DNA of 43,262 bases from Streptomyces sp. DH37 (GCF_029813835.1 NZ_JARVKV010000061.1:1-43262); one strand, 5' to 3'; counted from the first letter of the stretch, positions 1 to 8,125 are shown. Notes: generated from the letters alone by a model not told the origin. A program made the numbers and translations.

Positions 1-27
1 GGCCGGGACCGATCCACGGTCCCGGCC
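1..27 (-). terminator. Hairpin terminator after the polysialyltransferase-like gene
   Basis: A perfect 10-bp inverted repeat (GGCCGGGACC at 1-10 with GGTCCCGGCC at 18-27) encloses a 7-nt loop. It lies 18 nt beyond the stop codon of the minus-strand gene ending at 46. There is no visible U-run, but the sequence beyond position 1 is outside the window. GC-only hairpins like this are common Streptomyces terminators. Confidence 0.7.
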
Positions 28-45
28 TTCGGCCTCCTCCCGGTG

Positions 46-1521
46 TCACTTCCCGCGGGCGCGGGAAGCGGCGGCCCGCTTCACCCGGCGCGCGGCGCGC
101 AGCGCGTGGTCGCTGCCCGGCAGACGGCGCACCAGGCCGGGCGTGAGCCCGCCGGGCAGCCGGAGCGCGGTCAGGCGGCGCCGCTTGAAGTAGCGGGCGG
201 TGCTCTCGTCGAGGTGGGCGGTCAGCCACGCCTCGGCCTCGGCGCGCAGGGCCGGGTAGCGGTCGGCCTGCATGCAGTACCCGACGGCCCGCACCAGCGG
301 CTCGATCCGCCGCACCGCCTCCACGGACTCGGTGACCACCTCGCCGCGCGCGGCCTCCCCCGTGTCCGGGGCCTCCAGGTCGGGCACGAGGGCGTCGACG
401 ATGGTCAGCGGGACGCGGTTGCTGTTCTGGTACGGCGTCAGCCGGTCCAGCAACGGCTCGGTGCCCACCCGTGCGACGGGCACGCCGTACAGGGCGGAGG
501 CGGTGAGCATCGCGGTGGAGAAGCAGCCCACGACCAGCTCCGGGCGGCACCGCCGGAAGACGGTCTCGGCCAGCATCGGCTTCTCCAGGACCACCAGCCG
601 TACGCCCGTGTCGGCGGCGGCCTTGTCCAGCGCCCTGGAGTAGCGGACGGGGGCCGTGGGGTGGGGCTTGAAGAGGACCGAGCGGTGCCCGGCCGCGGCG
701 GCGCCGCGCAGCATCCGCTCGTGCAGCGCCTCCTCCTCGTCCACGGTGAGGATGCCGAGCGCCGCCAGGTACTGGCCCAGCAGGACGGCGGTGGGGGCGC
801 CCTCGCCGTCCGGGTCGAGGGCCGCGTCCGAACCGCTGTCCGAACCGCCGTCCGGGCCGCCGTCCGGGGATGCGTCGTCGAGTTCGTCCAGGACCGAGCG
901 GAAGACCCCGCTCGGCACCAGTTCGGACGGCACCCCGTACTCGGTCAGCAGCAGCGGCGTCAGGCCGGGCACGAGGTCGAGGTGGAGCAGGCGCTGGATG
1001 CGGCAGGCGAGGGTCTGCGGCAGCTTCTCGCGGGTGGGGCCGTAGCTCATCAGGCCGTCGGCGTAGACGTGGACGGACGCGCTCGCGAAGATCGCGGCCA
1101 GCGCCTTGGCCGGGCTGACGTGCACGGACTCCACGACCAGGTCGACCGGCCCGTCGCCCAGGCCCCAGCTCGCGCGGAACATCCGCTCCCACAGCGGGCA
1201 GTCGTTGCCCGCCGGGCTCCAGGTGCTGGGGTGGTGGGGGCGGATGGTGTCGTTCCAGTCGACCACCTGGTCGAAGCGGGCGGCCAGCCGGTGCCAGCCG
1301 CGCATCCCGTCCAGGCGGGAGGCGGTCTCGGGCACCTCGGCGTTGTTGGAGACCAGCAGGACGCGCCGCACCCCGTGGCGCGGCCCGAACAGGCCCGCGT
1401 CCAGGGCGGCGGCGAGCGTGGCCGTGCCGTAGAGGGTGGAGACCTCGAAGAGCTGGACGCGGGTGCGCGCGCCGGCGCCCGTCCCGCGGGTGGCGCCGCC
1501 GGTGCTGTCGGTGCCGGTCAT
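46..1521 (-). CDS. Polysialyltransferase-like (GT38-type) glycosyltransferase
   Basis: 491 aa with no signal peptide or membrane segment. Bacterial polysialyltransferases carry three short motifs: an acidic D/E-D/E-G, an HP pair, and a S/T-S/T pair. All three have counterparts here in the right order: VYADG at about 152-156, KPHP at 285-288 and CFSTA at about 333-337. The known family adds alpha-2,8 sialic acid to capsules from CMP-sialic acid; donor and acceptor here are unknown, and in an actinomycete a Kdn-type or other wall glycopolymer is an alternative. Residues 216-241 are a Gly/Asp/Ser-rich low-complexity insertion between the two halves. ATG start at 1519-1521; the upstream GT2 gene stops 1 nt earlier, so the two are probably co-translated. 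No CMP-sugar synthetase is in the window. Family assignment is fairly sure, chemistry is not. Confidence 0.72.
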   Translation of the reverse strand: MTGTDSTGGATRGTGAGARTRVQLFEVSTLYGTATLAAALDAGLFGPRHGVRRVLLVSNNAEVPETASRLDGMRGWHRLAARFDQVVDWNDTIRPHHPSTWSPAGNDCPLWERMFRASWGLGDGPVDLVVESVHVSPAKALAAIFASASVHVYADGLMSYGPTREKLPQTLACRIQRLLHLDLVPGLTPLLLTEYGVPSELVPSGVFRSVLDELDDASPDGGPDGGSDSGSDAALDPDGEGAPTAVLLGQYLAALGILTVDEEEALHERMLRGAAAAGHRSVLFKPHPTAPVRYSRALDKAAADTGVRLVVLEKPMLAETVFRRCRPELVVGCFSTAMLTASALYGVPVARVGTEPLLDRLTPYQNSNRVPLTIVDALVPDLEAPDTGEAARGEVVTESVEAVRRIEPLVRAVGYCMQADRYPALRAEAEAWLTAHLDESTARYFKRRRLTALRLPGGLTPGLVRRLPGSDHALRAARRVKRAAASRARGK

Positions 1522-1522
1522 C

Positions 1523-2506
1523 TCAGGCCGCCTTCCGTGCCGTGCCGCCCAGCAGCCGCCGCAGCGTCCTGGCGCGCTCGTGGTCCATGGACGTCAGCGT
1601 CCGCTCCAGCACCTCGCGCGGCATCCGGCGCAGCGCCGCGGCCGACTCGTGCTTCAGCCGCCGTGCGGCGGAGGGCTCGTAGCGGTGGGCGCCGGCCGCG
1701 TGGAAGGCGATCATGGCGCAGTAGGTCCGCACGATCTTGGGCAGGAAGCGGTCGGCCTCCCGGTCGGCGGCGACCTCGGCCAGGACCAGGTCGTGGGCCG
1801 GTATGAAGTCCAGCTGCCGGGCGTCGCGGATCTGGGTCAGCGAGGTGGTGACCCCGCGCCGGTAGAAGACGCCGAGCAGGCCGACGGTCGCGAACGTCCT
1901 CGCCCTCAGGTGGAGCTGCCACATGAAGACGCGGTCCTCGGCGGTGCGCAGGTGGGTGGTGAACCGCATCCCCAGGCCGTCGCCGCCCGTTTCGAAGATC
2001 CCGCGGCGGTAGATCCCGGCCCAGACGAAGGGGTAGTCCACCATCGTCTCCATCTCGGGCGGTGCTATGGCGTCCCGGGTGCTGAGGACCGCGTCCCGCC
2101 GCCGCGCCGGCGCCCGCTTGACGACGCGGTCGCGGCCGGTGGACTGCACGTGGTCGGTGCGCACGAAGTCGCAGCCGAACTCCTCGATGGAGCGGACCAG
2201 TTCGTCCAGGTAGCCGGGCGCGTACCAGTCGTCGCCGTCGAGGAAGGTCAGGTAGTCGCCCTCGGCGGCCTCGATGCCGGTGTTGCGGGCCTGGGCGATC
2301 CCCCGGTTCTCCTCGTGCCGCAGCAGCCGGGCGTGCGGCAGATCGGTGACGGCCCGGTCGAGGATCTCCGCGGTGGCGTCCGTGGAGCAGTCGTCGACCA
2401 GGATGAACTCCGTCCCCGGCCGCGCGTTGGCCGCGAGGCTGCGCAGGGTGTCCTGCGCGTACTCCTGGACGTTGTGGAAGGGGACGATCACTGAGAGCTT
2501 CGGCAC
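1523..2506 (-). CDS. Family 2 glycosyltransferase (GT-A fold)
   Basis: 327 aa, starting directly with the GT2 nucleotide-binding strand (LSVIVPFHN, residues 4-12). ILVDDCSTD is at 35-43, the metal/nucleotide-sugar DxD motif is D90-G91-D92 within FLDGDDW, and an acidic TAEDR segment around 185 is the likely catalytic-base region. The C-terminal 100 residues are helical and basic, as in WcaA/SpsA-like enzymes. No membrane segment is seen, so it acts in the cytoplasm or at the inner face of the membrane. It forms a two-gene operon with the polysialyltransferase-like gene 1 nt downstream, which suggests that one enzyme primes or decorates the glycan the other extends (inference). The sugar substrate cannot be read from sequence. 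Confidence 0.85.
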   Translation of the reverse strand: MPKLSVIVPFHNVQEYAQDTLRSLAANARPGTEFILVDDCSTDATAEILDRAVTDLPHARLLRHEENRGIAQARNTGIEAAEGDYLTFLDGDDWYAPGYLDELVRSIEEFGCDFVRTDHVQSTGRDRVVKRAPARRRDAVLSTRDAIAPPEMETMVDYPFVWAGIYRRGIFETGGDGLGMRFTTHLRTAEDRVFMWQLHLRARTFATVGLLGVFYRRGVTTSLTQIRDARQLDFIPAHDLVLAEVAADREADRFLPKIVRTYCAMIAFHAAGAHRYEPSAARRLKHESAAALRRMPREVLERTLTSMDHERARTLRRLLGGTARKAA

Positions 2507-2534
2507 GTGGTTTCCAGACGCTGCGGACAGGACG

Positions 2535-2586
2535 GCGGGGCCGGGCGGCCACTGGCCGCCACTCCCGGCCCCGCAGGTGGAGGCTA
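2535..2586 (-). promoter_or_regulatory. Putative promoter and 5' mRNA hairpin of the glycosyltransferase operon
   Basis: On the minus strand a good -10 hexamer TAGCCT (2581-2586) is followed by a long imperfect hairpin: an 11-bp outer stem pairing 2535-2545 with 2564-2574, plus an inner stem around 2546-2558. It sits 28 nt before the GT2 start codon. If transcription starts about 7 nt after the -10, the hairpin would be the 5' end of the mRNA. I see no consensus -35. It could instead be a terminator for the GNAT gene, whose stop is at 2682. Confidence 0.4.
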
Positions 2587-2681
2587 GTCACGCGCCGTCC
2601 GCTCCGGATGCCGTACGGGGGACGTCCGGGTGAACTCTGAACGTACGCTCGGTGGAAGGCGGTCGCGGCCCGCCCCGCCGG

Positions 2682-3380
2682 TCAGCGGCCGGGCCGCGCC
2701 CCGCCCGGCGACGGCGGCCGGGAGGGCGCCGCCTCCAGCAGGACCTCCCCGCCCACCGGGCGGTAGCCCGCGGCCTGGAAGGCGCGGACGCTGGGGGCGT
2801 TGCCGGGGGCCTGCTGCGCCCACACCACCGCGCCGGGGGGCGCCAGCCGACGGGCGGCCAGCGCCAGGGCGCGGCCCAGCCCCCTGCCGCGCGCCCGCTC
2901 GTCCACCTCGATCGCGGCCTCCCAGCGGCCCGCCACGCCGCGGCCCAGCACCACCACCCCGCCGTCGGCCGCCCACACCCGCACCTCGTCGCGGCACAGC
3001 AGCGCCCGCGCCACGCGCGGATGGCCGGGGTCGCCGAGTTCGGCCAGCGGCAGCGGCGGCGGGCCGGGCAGCGCCCCGGCGGCGGTCAGCAGGTCGACGC
3101 AGCCCGCCGTCCGCCCGGTGCGGGCGGACAGGCCGGCCAGGAAGACCGGGCTGAGCGGGGCGGCCAGCCGGTCGCCCGGCGCCCGCCGGATCCGCTCCAG
3201 CACCCAGGCCGGGTCCTCGTCGGTGAACACCACCGCGTGCGCGGCCAGCGCCAGCACCCCGGCGTCGCGCGCCGAGGGCTGGGGCACGACCGTCACCGAT
3301 CCGTCCGGCGGGGGGAAGACCCCCCGTGCCGCGTCCGCCAGGATCTCCGCCAGCGCGCCCCGGTCCGCCGTTCCGTCCAC
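2682..3380 (-). CDS. GNAT-family N-acetyltransferase
   Basis: 232 aa. The C-terminal half is a GNAT fold: the acetyl-CoA pyrophosphate loop RGRGLGRAL is at 164-172, followed by the helix with ALAARRLAPPG and the motif B region with N194 and FQAAGYRPVG (201-210), typical of acetyltransferases acting on small molecules or protein N-termini. The first 110 residues resemble no family I can name. Start is GTG (3378-3380), chosen because a strong Shine-Dalgarno AGGGGG lies 5 nt upstream. That Shine-Dalgarno belongs to a 15-bp tandem repeat that also takes part in a large inverted repeat (separate entry). The frame stays open upstream through the repeats, encoding GDAGQ units, so an N-terminally longer form from a rarer start is possible. 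It follows the CocE-like hydrolase gene on the same strand. Confidence 0.8.
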   Translation of the reverse strand: MDGTADRGALAEILADAARGVFPPPDGSVTVVPQPSARDAGVLALAAHAVVFTDEDPAWVLERIRRAPGDRLAAPLSPVFLAGLSARTGRTAGCVDLLTAAGALPGPPPLPLAELGDPGHPRVARALLCRDEVRVWAADGGVVVLGRGVAGRWEAAIEVDERARGRGLGRALALAARRLAPPGAVVWAQQAPGNAPSVRAFQAAGYRPVGGEVLLEAAPSRPPSPGGARPGR

Positions 3381-3480
3381 GTCCGCCCCCTGACCGTCCG
3401 CCCCCTGACCGTCCGCCCCCTGTCCGCAGCCGGTGCTCCGGCGGCGGTCACTCTCCCACAGGGGGCGGACGGTCAGGGGG
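3381..3480 (-). promoter_or_regulatory. Tandem 15-bp units with competing inverted repeat over the GNAT ribosome binding site
   Basis: In mRNA sense (minus strand) the unit CAGGGGGCGGACGGT occurs twice (3422-3408 and 3407-3393) plus a third partial copy (CAGGGGGCGGAC, 3392-3381) ending at the GTG start. An upstream arm at 3480-3459 is exactly complementary over 22 nt to two overlapping targets: 3422-3401, or 3407-3386. The first pairing leaves the AGGGGG Shine-Dalgarno (3391-3386) free; the second buries it. The arm starts 30 nt after the hydrolase stop codon. The sequence relations are exact; a regulatory role is inference. Confidence 0.6.
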
Positions 3481-3510
3481 CCCGGGAGGCGGGCCGGACC
3501 GGACGGCGGG

Positions 3511-5532
3511 TCAGACGTGGTCGCGCGGCAGGGTCTCGTTCCAGGTGCGGGAGAACACCCGGTCGTCCCCCTCGTACCCGTCGAGGGTGGCGTGCACGAC
3601 GAACTCCGTCCCGGTGCAGCGCAGCACCGTGCGGGTCACCGTCCGCACGTTCCAGTCGCCGCGCGAGAACGCCATCGTCCACTCCGACTCGCCCCGGGCG
3701 GAGGTGAAGTCGTCGGCCACCGAGTCGTAGCGCTCGTAGGCGCGGCGCCGCACGTCCAGGTCGATGTCCTCGAAGTGGACCGTCCCGCCGTCCTTGACGA
3801 TCTCCAGCGACGACCCGTAGTCCACCAGGTTCCGGGAGACCTCCCAGCGCTGCTCGGGCGGGGTGGTCTGGCGGGTGCGGATCGGCTCGGTCCCCTCGGG
3901 CTCGCCGAACGGCTCCCCCTCCACCTCGTCGGACTCCGCGACCGGGCGCACCGGCAGCGTCAGGGCGCTGCCGGGCGCGTACACGCTCAGCAGCACCGGG
4001 CGCGGCGGCGGCCAGGCCAGCGGCCAGTACGAGGTCGACAGCGACAGCCGGACGCGGTGGCCCGGCGGGAAGACCTGCGCCACGCCGTTGAGCTGCACCG
4101 TCGCCCGGTACCGGCGGCCGGGCTCCAGCGGTTCGGGCTCGTCGCCGCCCGCGCGGGTGAGGTTGAGCAGCCCGTAGGTGACGCGGGTGGCGCGGCCGTC
4201 GGGGGCGACGTCGGACAGGCGGGCGGCGACCATCGCCACCGGCTCGCTCACCGACAGCTCCAGCTCCACGGTCGGCGCGCCCAGGATCTCCACCCGCTCG
4301 GTCAGCGGCTCGCTGTCGAAGACCATCGACCCGCCGTCCTCCTCGCGCTGGTCGTACGGCAGGTCCGGCGGCGCGTTGTACGAGGCCCACTTCCCGGCGA
4401 ACTGGCCCACCGACAGCGGCGACTGCACCGTCAGCTCCGTCTCCTCCGGCTTCTCGTCCGGCCGGTGGATCCGGTGCGCGCCCAGCGGCAGTTCGGTGGG
4501 GGTGACGTGCGGCGAGGGCCAGGACGGCTCGCCCACCCACCGGCCGGGCCGCTCCTCGTACGACGTCGACGGCGGCACGCTCTCCTGCATCCACGCCCGC
4601 AGCATCGGGCCGTCCATCACCCCGTTGTCGGCGCCCTTGAGCCAGTGGTCCCACCAGCGCACCACCTCCTGGAGGTAGCCGATGGCCGGGCCCGGCTGCC
4701 CCAGGTGCGGGTACTTGTGCGACCACGGCCCGATCAGGCCCTTGCGGGGCACGTCCAGGTGCTCCAGCAGGCGCGTGACGGCGTTGGAGTAGCCGTCCGC
4801 CCAGCCGCTGGAGGCCAGCACCGGCACGTCGACGGCCGCGTAGTCCTCGCAGACCGAGGCGTGCCGCCAGTAGTCGTCGCGCCGCTGGTGGCGCAGCCAC
4901 TCCAGCACCCAGGGCCGGGTGTTCTCCAGCCGCTCCAGCCACATCCCGCGCCACCGCTCGCCCACCAGCGCCGGGTCCGGCGGGCAGGTGCCGTAGGCGA
5001 ACATCGTGCCCGCCTCGGCCAGGTTGTCCGACAGCAGGCAGCCGCCCATGTAGTGCATGTCGTCGGCGTACCGGTCGTCGGTGAAGGAGGAGACGACGAT
5101 CGCCCGCAGGCTCGGCGGGCGGCGGGCGGCGACCTGGAGGGCGGCGAAGGCGCCCCAGGAGATGCCCATCATCCCGGTGCGTCCGTCGCACCAGGGCTGC
5201 TCGGCCAGCCAGGCCAGCACGTCCTCGGCGTCGGACTGCTCCACCTCCAGGTACTCGTCGCGCAGCACCCCCTCGGACTCGCCGGTGCCGCGGATGTCCA
5301 CCCGTACGCAGGCGTAGCCGTGGCCGGCGATGTAGGGGTGGTGGACGGAGTCGCGCACCGAGGTCAGGTCGCGCCTGCGGTACGGGATGTACTCCAGCAC
5401 CGCCGGCACCGGCGTGTCGTCGGAGGAGACCGGCCGCCAGATGCGGGCCGCCAGCCGGGTCCCGTCCGACACCGGGATCCACACGTGCTGCTCTTCCTTG
5501 GTCGCGTACGGCAGGCTGGTCACGTGGCGCAC
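3511..5532 (-). CDS. CocE/NonD-family serine hydrolase (X-Pro dipeptidyl-peptidase-like)
   Basis: 673 aa. Residues 1-300 are the alpha/beta-hydrolase part: strand and oxyanion region YIPYRRRD (48-55), RVDIRGTGES (77-86), nucleophile S125 in MGISWG, acid D246 in GWADGYSNA and H272 in PWSHKYPH. The rest, from about 320, is the beta-sandwich C-terminal domain of the cocaine esterase/PepX family. Members cleave esters, amides or Xaa-Pro peptides. No signal peptide, so probably cytoplasmic. Start GTG (5530-5532) with AGGAGG 10 nt upstream; a second in-frame GTG three codons on is also possible. It lies 28 nt after the ATP-grasp ligase, so the two are probably one operon and may make and break, or activate and release, the same amide or ester product (inference). 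Confidence 0.88.
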   Translation of the reverse strand: MRHVTSLPYATKEEQHVWIPVSDGTRLAARIWRPVSSDDTPVPAVLEYIPYRRRDLTSVRDSVHHPYIAGHGYACVRVDIRGTGESEGVLRDEYLEVEQSDAEDVLAWLAEQPWCDGRTGMMGISWGAFAALQVAARRPPSLRAIVVSSFTDDRYADDMHYMGGCLLSDNLAEAGTMFAYGTCPPDPALVGERWRGMWLERLENTRPWVLEWLRHQRRDDYWRHASVCEDYAAVDVPVLASSGWADGYSNAVTRLLEHLDVPRKGLIGPWSHKYPHLGQPGPAIGYLQEVVRWWDHWLKGADNGVMDGPMLRAWMQESVPPSTSYEERPGRWVGEPSWPSPHVTPTELPLGAHRIHRPDEKPEETELTVQSPLSVGQFAGKWASYNAPPDLPYDQREEDGGSMVFDSEPLTERVEILGAPTVELELSVSEPVAMVAARLSDVAPDGRATRVTYGLLNLTRAGGDEPEPLEPGRRYRATVQLNGVAQVFPPGHRVRLSLSTSYWPLAWPPPRPVLLSVYAPGSALTLPVRPVAESDEVEGEPFGEPEGTEPIRTRQTTPPEQRWEVSRNLVDYGSSLEIVKDGGTVHFEDIDLDVRRRAYERYDSVADDFTSARGESEWTMAFSRGDWNVRTVTRTVLRCTGTEFVVHATLDGYEGDDRVFSRTWNETLPRDHV

Positions 5533-5560
5533 GGCCGGACCACCTCCTCTCCCGCCCGGC

Positions 5561-6886
5561 TCAGGCGGCCTCGTCGGTCTTCGCGTCGGTCTTCGCGTCG
5601 GTCTTCGCGCCGGTCTCCTCGGCGAACTCGAACGGCAGCATCGCCAGGCAGTGGTCGTACTTCGCGCGCATCTCCTCCTCGCTGTCGGCGCCGACGAAGA
5701 CGTGCGCGAGCTCGAAGCTGTAGCTGTCCTGGCCCGGCATGTCGGACAGCCACTGCCCCTCCTCCGGCTTGACCGTGATCCGCACCCCGGGCACCTCGCG
5801 CTCCACGCGCTCGATCTCCTCGGCCGTCGGCACCCGCGTCACCAGGCCGTCGGTGAACTGCCGGTGGTACCACTTGGCGGCCAGCGCGTAGGGGCCCTCC
5901 CGGTAGGGCAGCCGCGGGTCGCGGCCCAGGGCCAGGCTGAGCATGGCGTGGTGGTTGGGGACGCCGTCGACGAACTCGAACAGCTCGGCGTGCGACTGCG
6001 AGTGCCGCGGGTTGATCTCCAGCAGGCTGATCTCGTCGCTGGCCGCGTCGTAGAAGTACTCGATGCTGAACGTGGCCCAGTCCATGCCGATCTGCTCGAT
6101 CACGCGCCGGGAGACGTCCCGCAGCCGCAGCTGCACCGGCTCGGGCAGGGCGGCGGGGTACTGGTGGCGCAGGAAGCAGGGGGTGTCGGGGTAGTTGATC
6201 GAGTCCAGCACCCCGTAGACGGTCACCTCGCCGTCGTACACGTAGCCCTCGACGGCGGCCTGCACGCCCGTCAGCGACTCCTCGGCCAGGCACGCCTGCC
6301 CGCCGGCCTCGGCGACCTCGGGCGGCAGCTGGAGCCTGCGCATCACGTACTCGAAGGGGCGGCCGATGCGGGTGATGCCCTCGCGGATCTCGGCCACCGC
6401 CGCCGCGAACCCCTCCTCGTCCTTCACGCCGAAGGCCAGCTCCGAGGAGTAGGACTTGACCGGCTTGAGCCACATCGGGAACCGCAGGCCCTCGGGTGGA
6501 CGGGGATCGCCCTCCAGGTCCACCAGCGCGAAGCGCGGGTGCTCGCTGATGACCTTCCGCTGCTCCAGCCGGCTCCAGTACTTGTGCTCGCACTTGACCA
6601 CCGACTCCAGGCTGGTGGCGCGCGTCCCGTAGCGCTCGGCCAGGATCGGGACCAGCGTGCTGACGGGGAAGTCCCAGTAGCCGACGATGGCGTCGATGGT
6701 GCCGTCGAAGGCGTCCAGTTCCTTCCGCGCCTTCTCCAGCAGTTCGGCCACCGGTATCTCGCCGTGCTGGAGCTCCTCGATGCTCAGCAGGGGGTGGAAG
6801 CGGTACTCCTCCGCGTGCGGCACCGCGCGCAGCGTCCTGACGTTCTCCTCGTCCAGTCCGATGACGAACACGTTGGCCTTGCTCAC
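5561..6886 (-). CDS. ATP-grasp domain ligase of unknown product
   Basis: 441 aa. N-terminal domain 1-90 has an alternating alpha/beta pattern (VFVIGLDEEN). The ATP-grasp core includes the triphosphate-binding lysine K141 in WLKPVKSYSSE, the metal-binding E290 and N292 in SLLEINPRHSQS, and a central beta-rich region with E276 (FSIEYFYD). ATP-grasp enzymes join a carboxylate to an amine, thiol or alcohol through an acyl phosphate; the substrate here cannot be told, but L-amino-acid-ligase-like or carboxylase-like activity fits. The last residues are a near-perfect TDAK repeat (429-438) encoded by three copies of a 12-bp unit, a disordered tail. Start GTG (6884-6886) with GAGGGAG 7 nt upstream. 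First gene of the ATP-grasp/hydrolase/GNAT cluster. Confidence 0.82.
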   Translation of the reverse strand: MSKANVFVIGLDEENVRTLRAVPHAEEYRFHPLLSIEELQHGEIPVAELLEKARKELDAFDGTIDAIVGYWDFPVSTLVPILAERYGTRATSLESVVKCEHKYWSRLEQRKVISEHPRFALVDLEGDPRPPEGLRFPMWLKPVKSYSSELAFGVKDEEGFAAAVAEIREGITRIGRPFEYVMRRLQLPPEVAEAGGQACLAEESLTGVQAAVEGYVYDGEVTVYGVLDSINYPDTPCFLRHQYPAALPEPVQLRLRDVSRRVIEQIGMDWATFSIEYFYDAASDEISLLEINPRHSQSHAELFEFVDGVPNHHAMLSLALGRDPRLPYREGPYALAAKWYHRQFTDGLVTRVPTAEEIERVEREVPGVRITVKPEEGQWLSDMPGQDSYSFELAHVFVGADSEEEMRAKYDHCLAMLPFEFAEETGAKTDAKTDAKTDEAA

Positions 6887-6983
6887 TGATGACTCCCTCG
6901 TGCCGGATTTCCACGAGTCCTCCCGGCTACCCGAGGGGTCCGGCGGGCATTCATCCGCAAGGGGTCATCGATCGCATACGCGA

Positions 6984-7015
6984 CCAACGTTTCCAACAGC
7001 GCCAACGGCGCCAAC
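6984..7015. repeat. Four CCAAC motifs at exact 9-bp spacing
   Basis: CCAAC begins at 6984, 6993, 7002 and 7011, an exact 9-bp period; the last two units are identical over eight bases (GCGCCAAC and GCGCCAAC with flank). It lies about 100 bp upstream of the minus-strand ATP-grasp gene and beyond the reductase terminator, so it could be a repeated protein-binding site for that promoter. No known regulator is recognised. Confidence 0.5.
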
Positions 7016-7024
7016 GGGACGAAG

Positions 7025-7066
7025 ACGGCGGGGCCGGTCGCCATCCACGCCGACCGGCCCCGCCGT
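7025..7066 (-). terminator. Strong terminator of the aldo/keto reductase gene
   Basis: A perfect 16-bp stem pairs 7025-7040 with 7051-7066 around a 10-nt loop. It begins 33 nt beyond the reductase stop codon on the minus strand. It separates the mfd/reductase genes from the ATP-grasp operon. Confidence 0.85.
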
Positions 7067-7098
7067 CCGCCTCTGCCGCGGGCACCCCCGCCGGCGCC

Positions 7099-8082
7099 CT
7101 ACCAGCGGTCGTGCACCTGCGGGCGGATCCGCCGGTCGTACAGCCCGGTGATCGCGTCCAGCGTCTCCCGCGGCAGCGGCGGCAGCGCCGCGGCCCCGGC
7201 GTTCGCCCGCGCCTGCCCGGGGTTGCGCGCGCCGGGGATCACCGAGGTCACGCCCGGCTGCTGGACGATCCACCGCAGCGCCGTCTGCGCGGGCGTGGCG
7301 CCCTCGGGCGCCAGCTCCGCGAACTCCGCGGCGGCCTCCAGACCGGTCTCGTAGTCCACGCCCGAGAACGTCTCGCCCTGGTCGAACGCCTCGCCGTGGC
7401 GGTTGAACGCCCGGTGGTCGTCCGGCGAGAACACCGTCTCGCGGGTGTAGCGGCCCGACAGCAGGCCCGACGCCAGCGGCACGCGGGCGATGATGCCCAC
7501 CCCGGCCTCGGCCGCCGCCGGGAGGACCTCCTCCAGCGGCTTGAGCCGGAACGGGTTGAGGATGATCTGCACGCTCGCCGTGCCCGGCCGCGCGATCGCC
7601 GTCAGCGCCTGCGCGCACGTCTCCACGCTCACCCCGTACGCCGCGATCCGCTTCTCGGCCACCAGGGTGTCCAGCGCGTCGAACACCTCGTCCGAGGAGA
7701 ACACCGGCGTCGGCGGGCAGTGGAGCTGGACCAGGTCCAGGGTCTCCACGCCCAGGTTGGTGCGGGAACGGTCCGTCCAGGACCGGAAGTTGGCCAGGTT
7801 GTAGTGCTCGGGCAGCTGGTCCACCCGGCGGCCCATCTTCGTCGCCACGAACACGTCCACGCCCGGGCGCTCCGCGAGGAACCGGCCGATCAGCCGCTCG
7901 CTGCGGCCGTCGCCGTAGACGTCGGCGGTGTCGAGGAACGTCACGCCGCACTCCACGGCGGCGTCCAGCACCGCCAGCGCGTCCTCCTCGCGCACCTGGC
8001 CCCAGTCGGCACCCAGCTGCCAGGTGCCCAGTCCCACGACGGACACCTCGCGGCCCGTCCTGCCCAGTACTCGCTGCTCCAT
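7099..8082 (-). CDS. Aldo/keto reductase
   Basis: 327 aa from the ATG at 8080-8082 (an AGGA lies 8 nt upstream; the open frame extends 19 codons further but without family similarity). It begins with the family-typical MEQRVLGRTG. The catalytic tetrad is visible: D51 in FLDTAD, Y56 in VYGDG, K82 in VATKMGR, H121 in VQLHCPP. The C-terminal NADP-binding segment contains SVIPGARNPGQ, typical of YajO/Tas-like AKRs that reduce aldehydes or ketones with NADPH. Soluble and cytoplasmic. It lies about 100 bp downstream of mfd, separated by a hairpin, and has its own strong terminator. The physiological substrate is unknown. Confidence 0.92.
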   Translation of the reverse strand: MEQRVLGRTGREVSVVGLGTWQLGADWGQVREEDALAVLDAAVECGVTFLDTADVYGDGRSERLIGRFLAERPGVDVFVATKMGRRVDQLPEHYNLANFRSWTDRSRTNLGVETLDLVQLHCPPTPVFSSDEVFDALDTLVAEKRIAAYGVSVETCAQALTAIARPGTASVQIILNPFRLKPLEEVLPAAAEAGVGIIARVPLASGLLSGRYTRETVFSPDDHRAFNRHGEAFDQGETFSGVDYETGLEAAAEFAELAPEGATPAQTALRWIVQQPGVTSVIPGARNPGQARANAGAAALPPLPRETLDAITGLYDRRIRPQVHDRW

Positions 8083-8103
8083 GGCAGCGATCCTACGTTC
8101 CGG

Positions 8104-8125
8104 CCGGCCCGGAAGCCCGGGCCGG
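8104..8125 (-). terminator. Hairpin between mfd and the reductase gene
   Basis: A 9-bp perfect stem (CCGGCCCGG at 8104-8112 with CCGGGCCGG at 8117-8125) closes a 4-nt loop, about 60 nt after the mfd stop codon on the minus strand. It is also only about 20 nt before the reductase start, so it may be in that gene's leader instead. Confidence 0.5.

Noticed and set aside
43..1806. Long plus-strand frames opposite the two glycosyltransferase genes
   Set aside because: Composition and lack of motifs mark them as shadows of the minus-strand genes.
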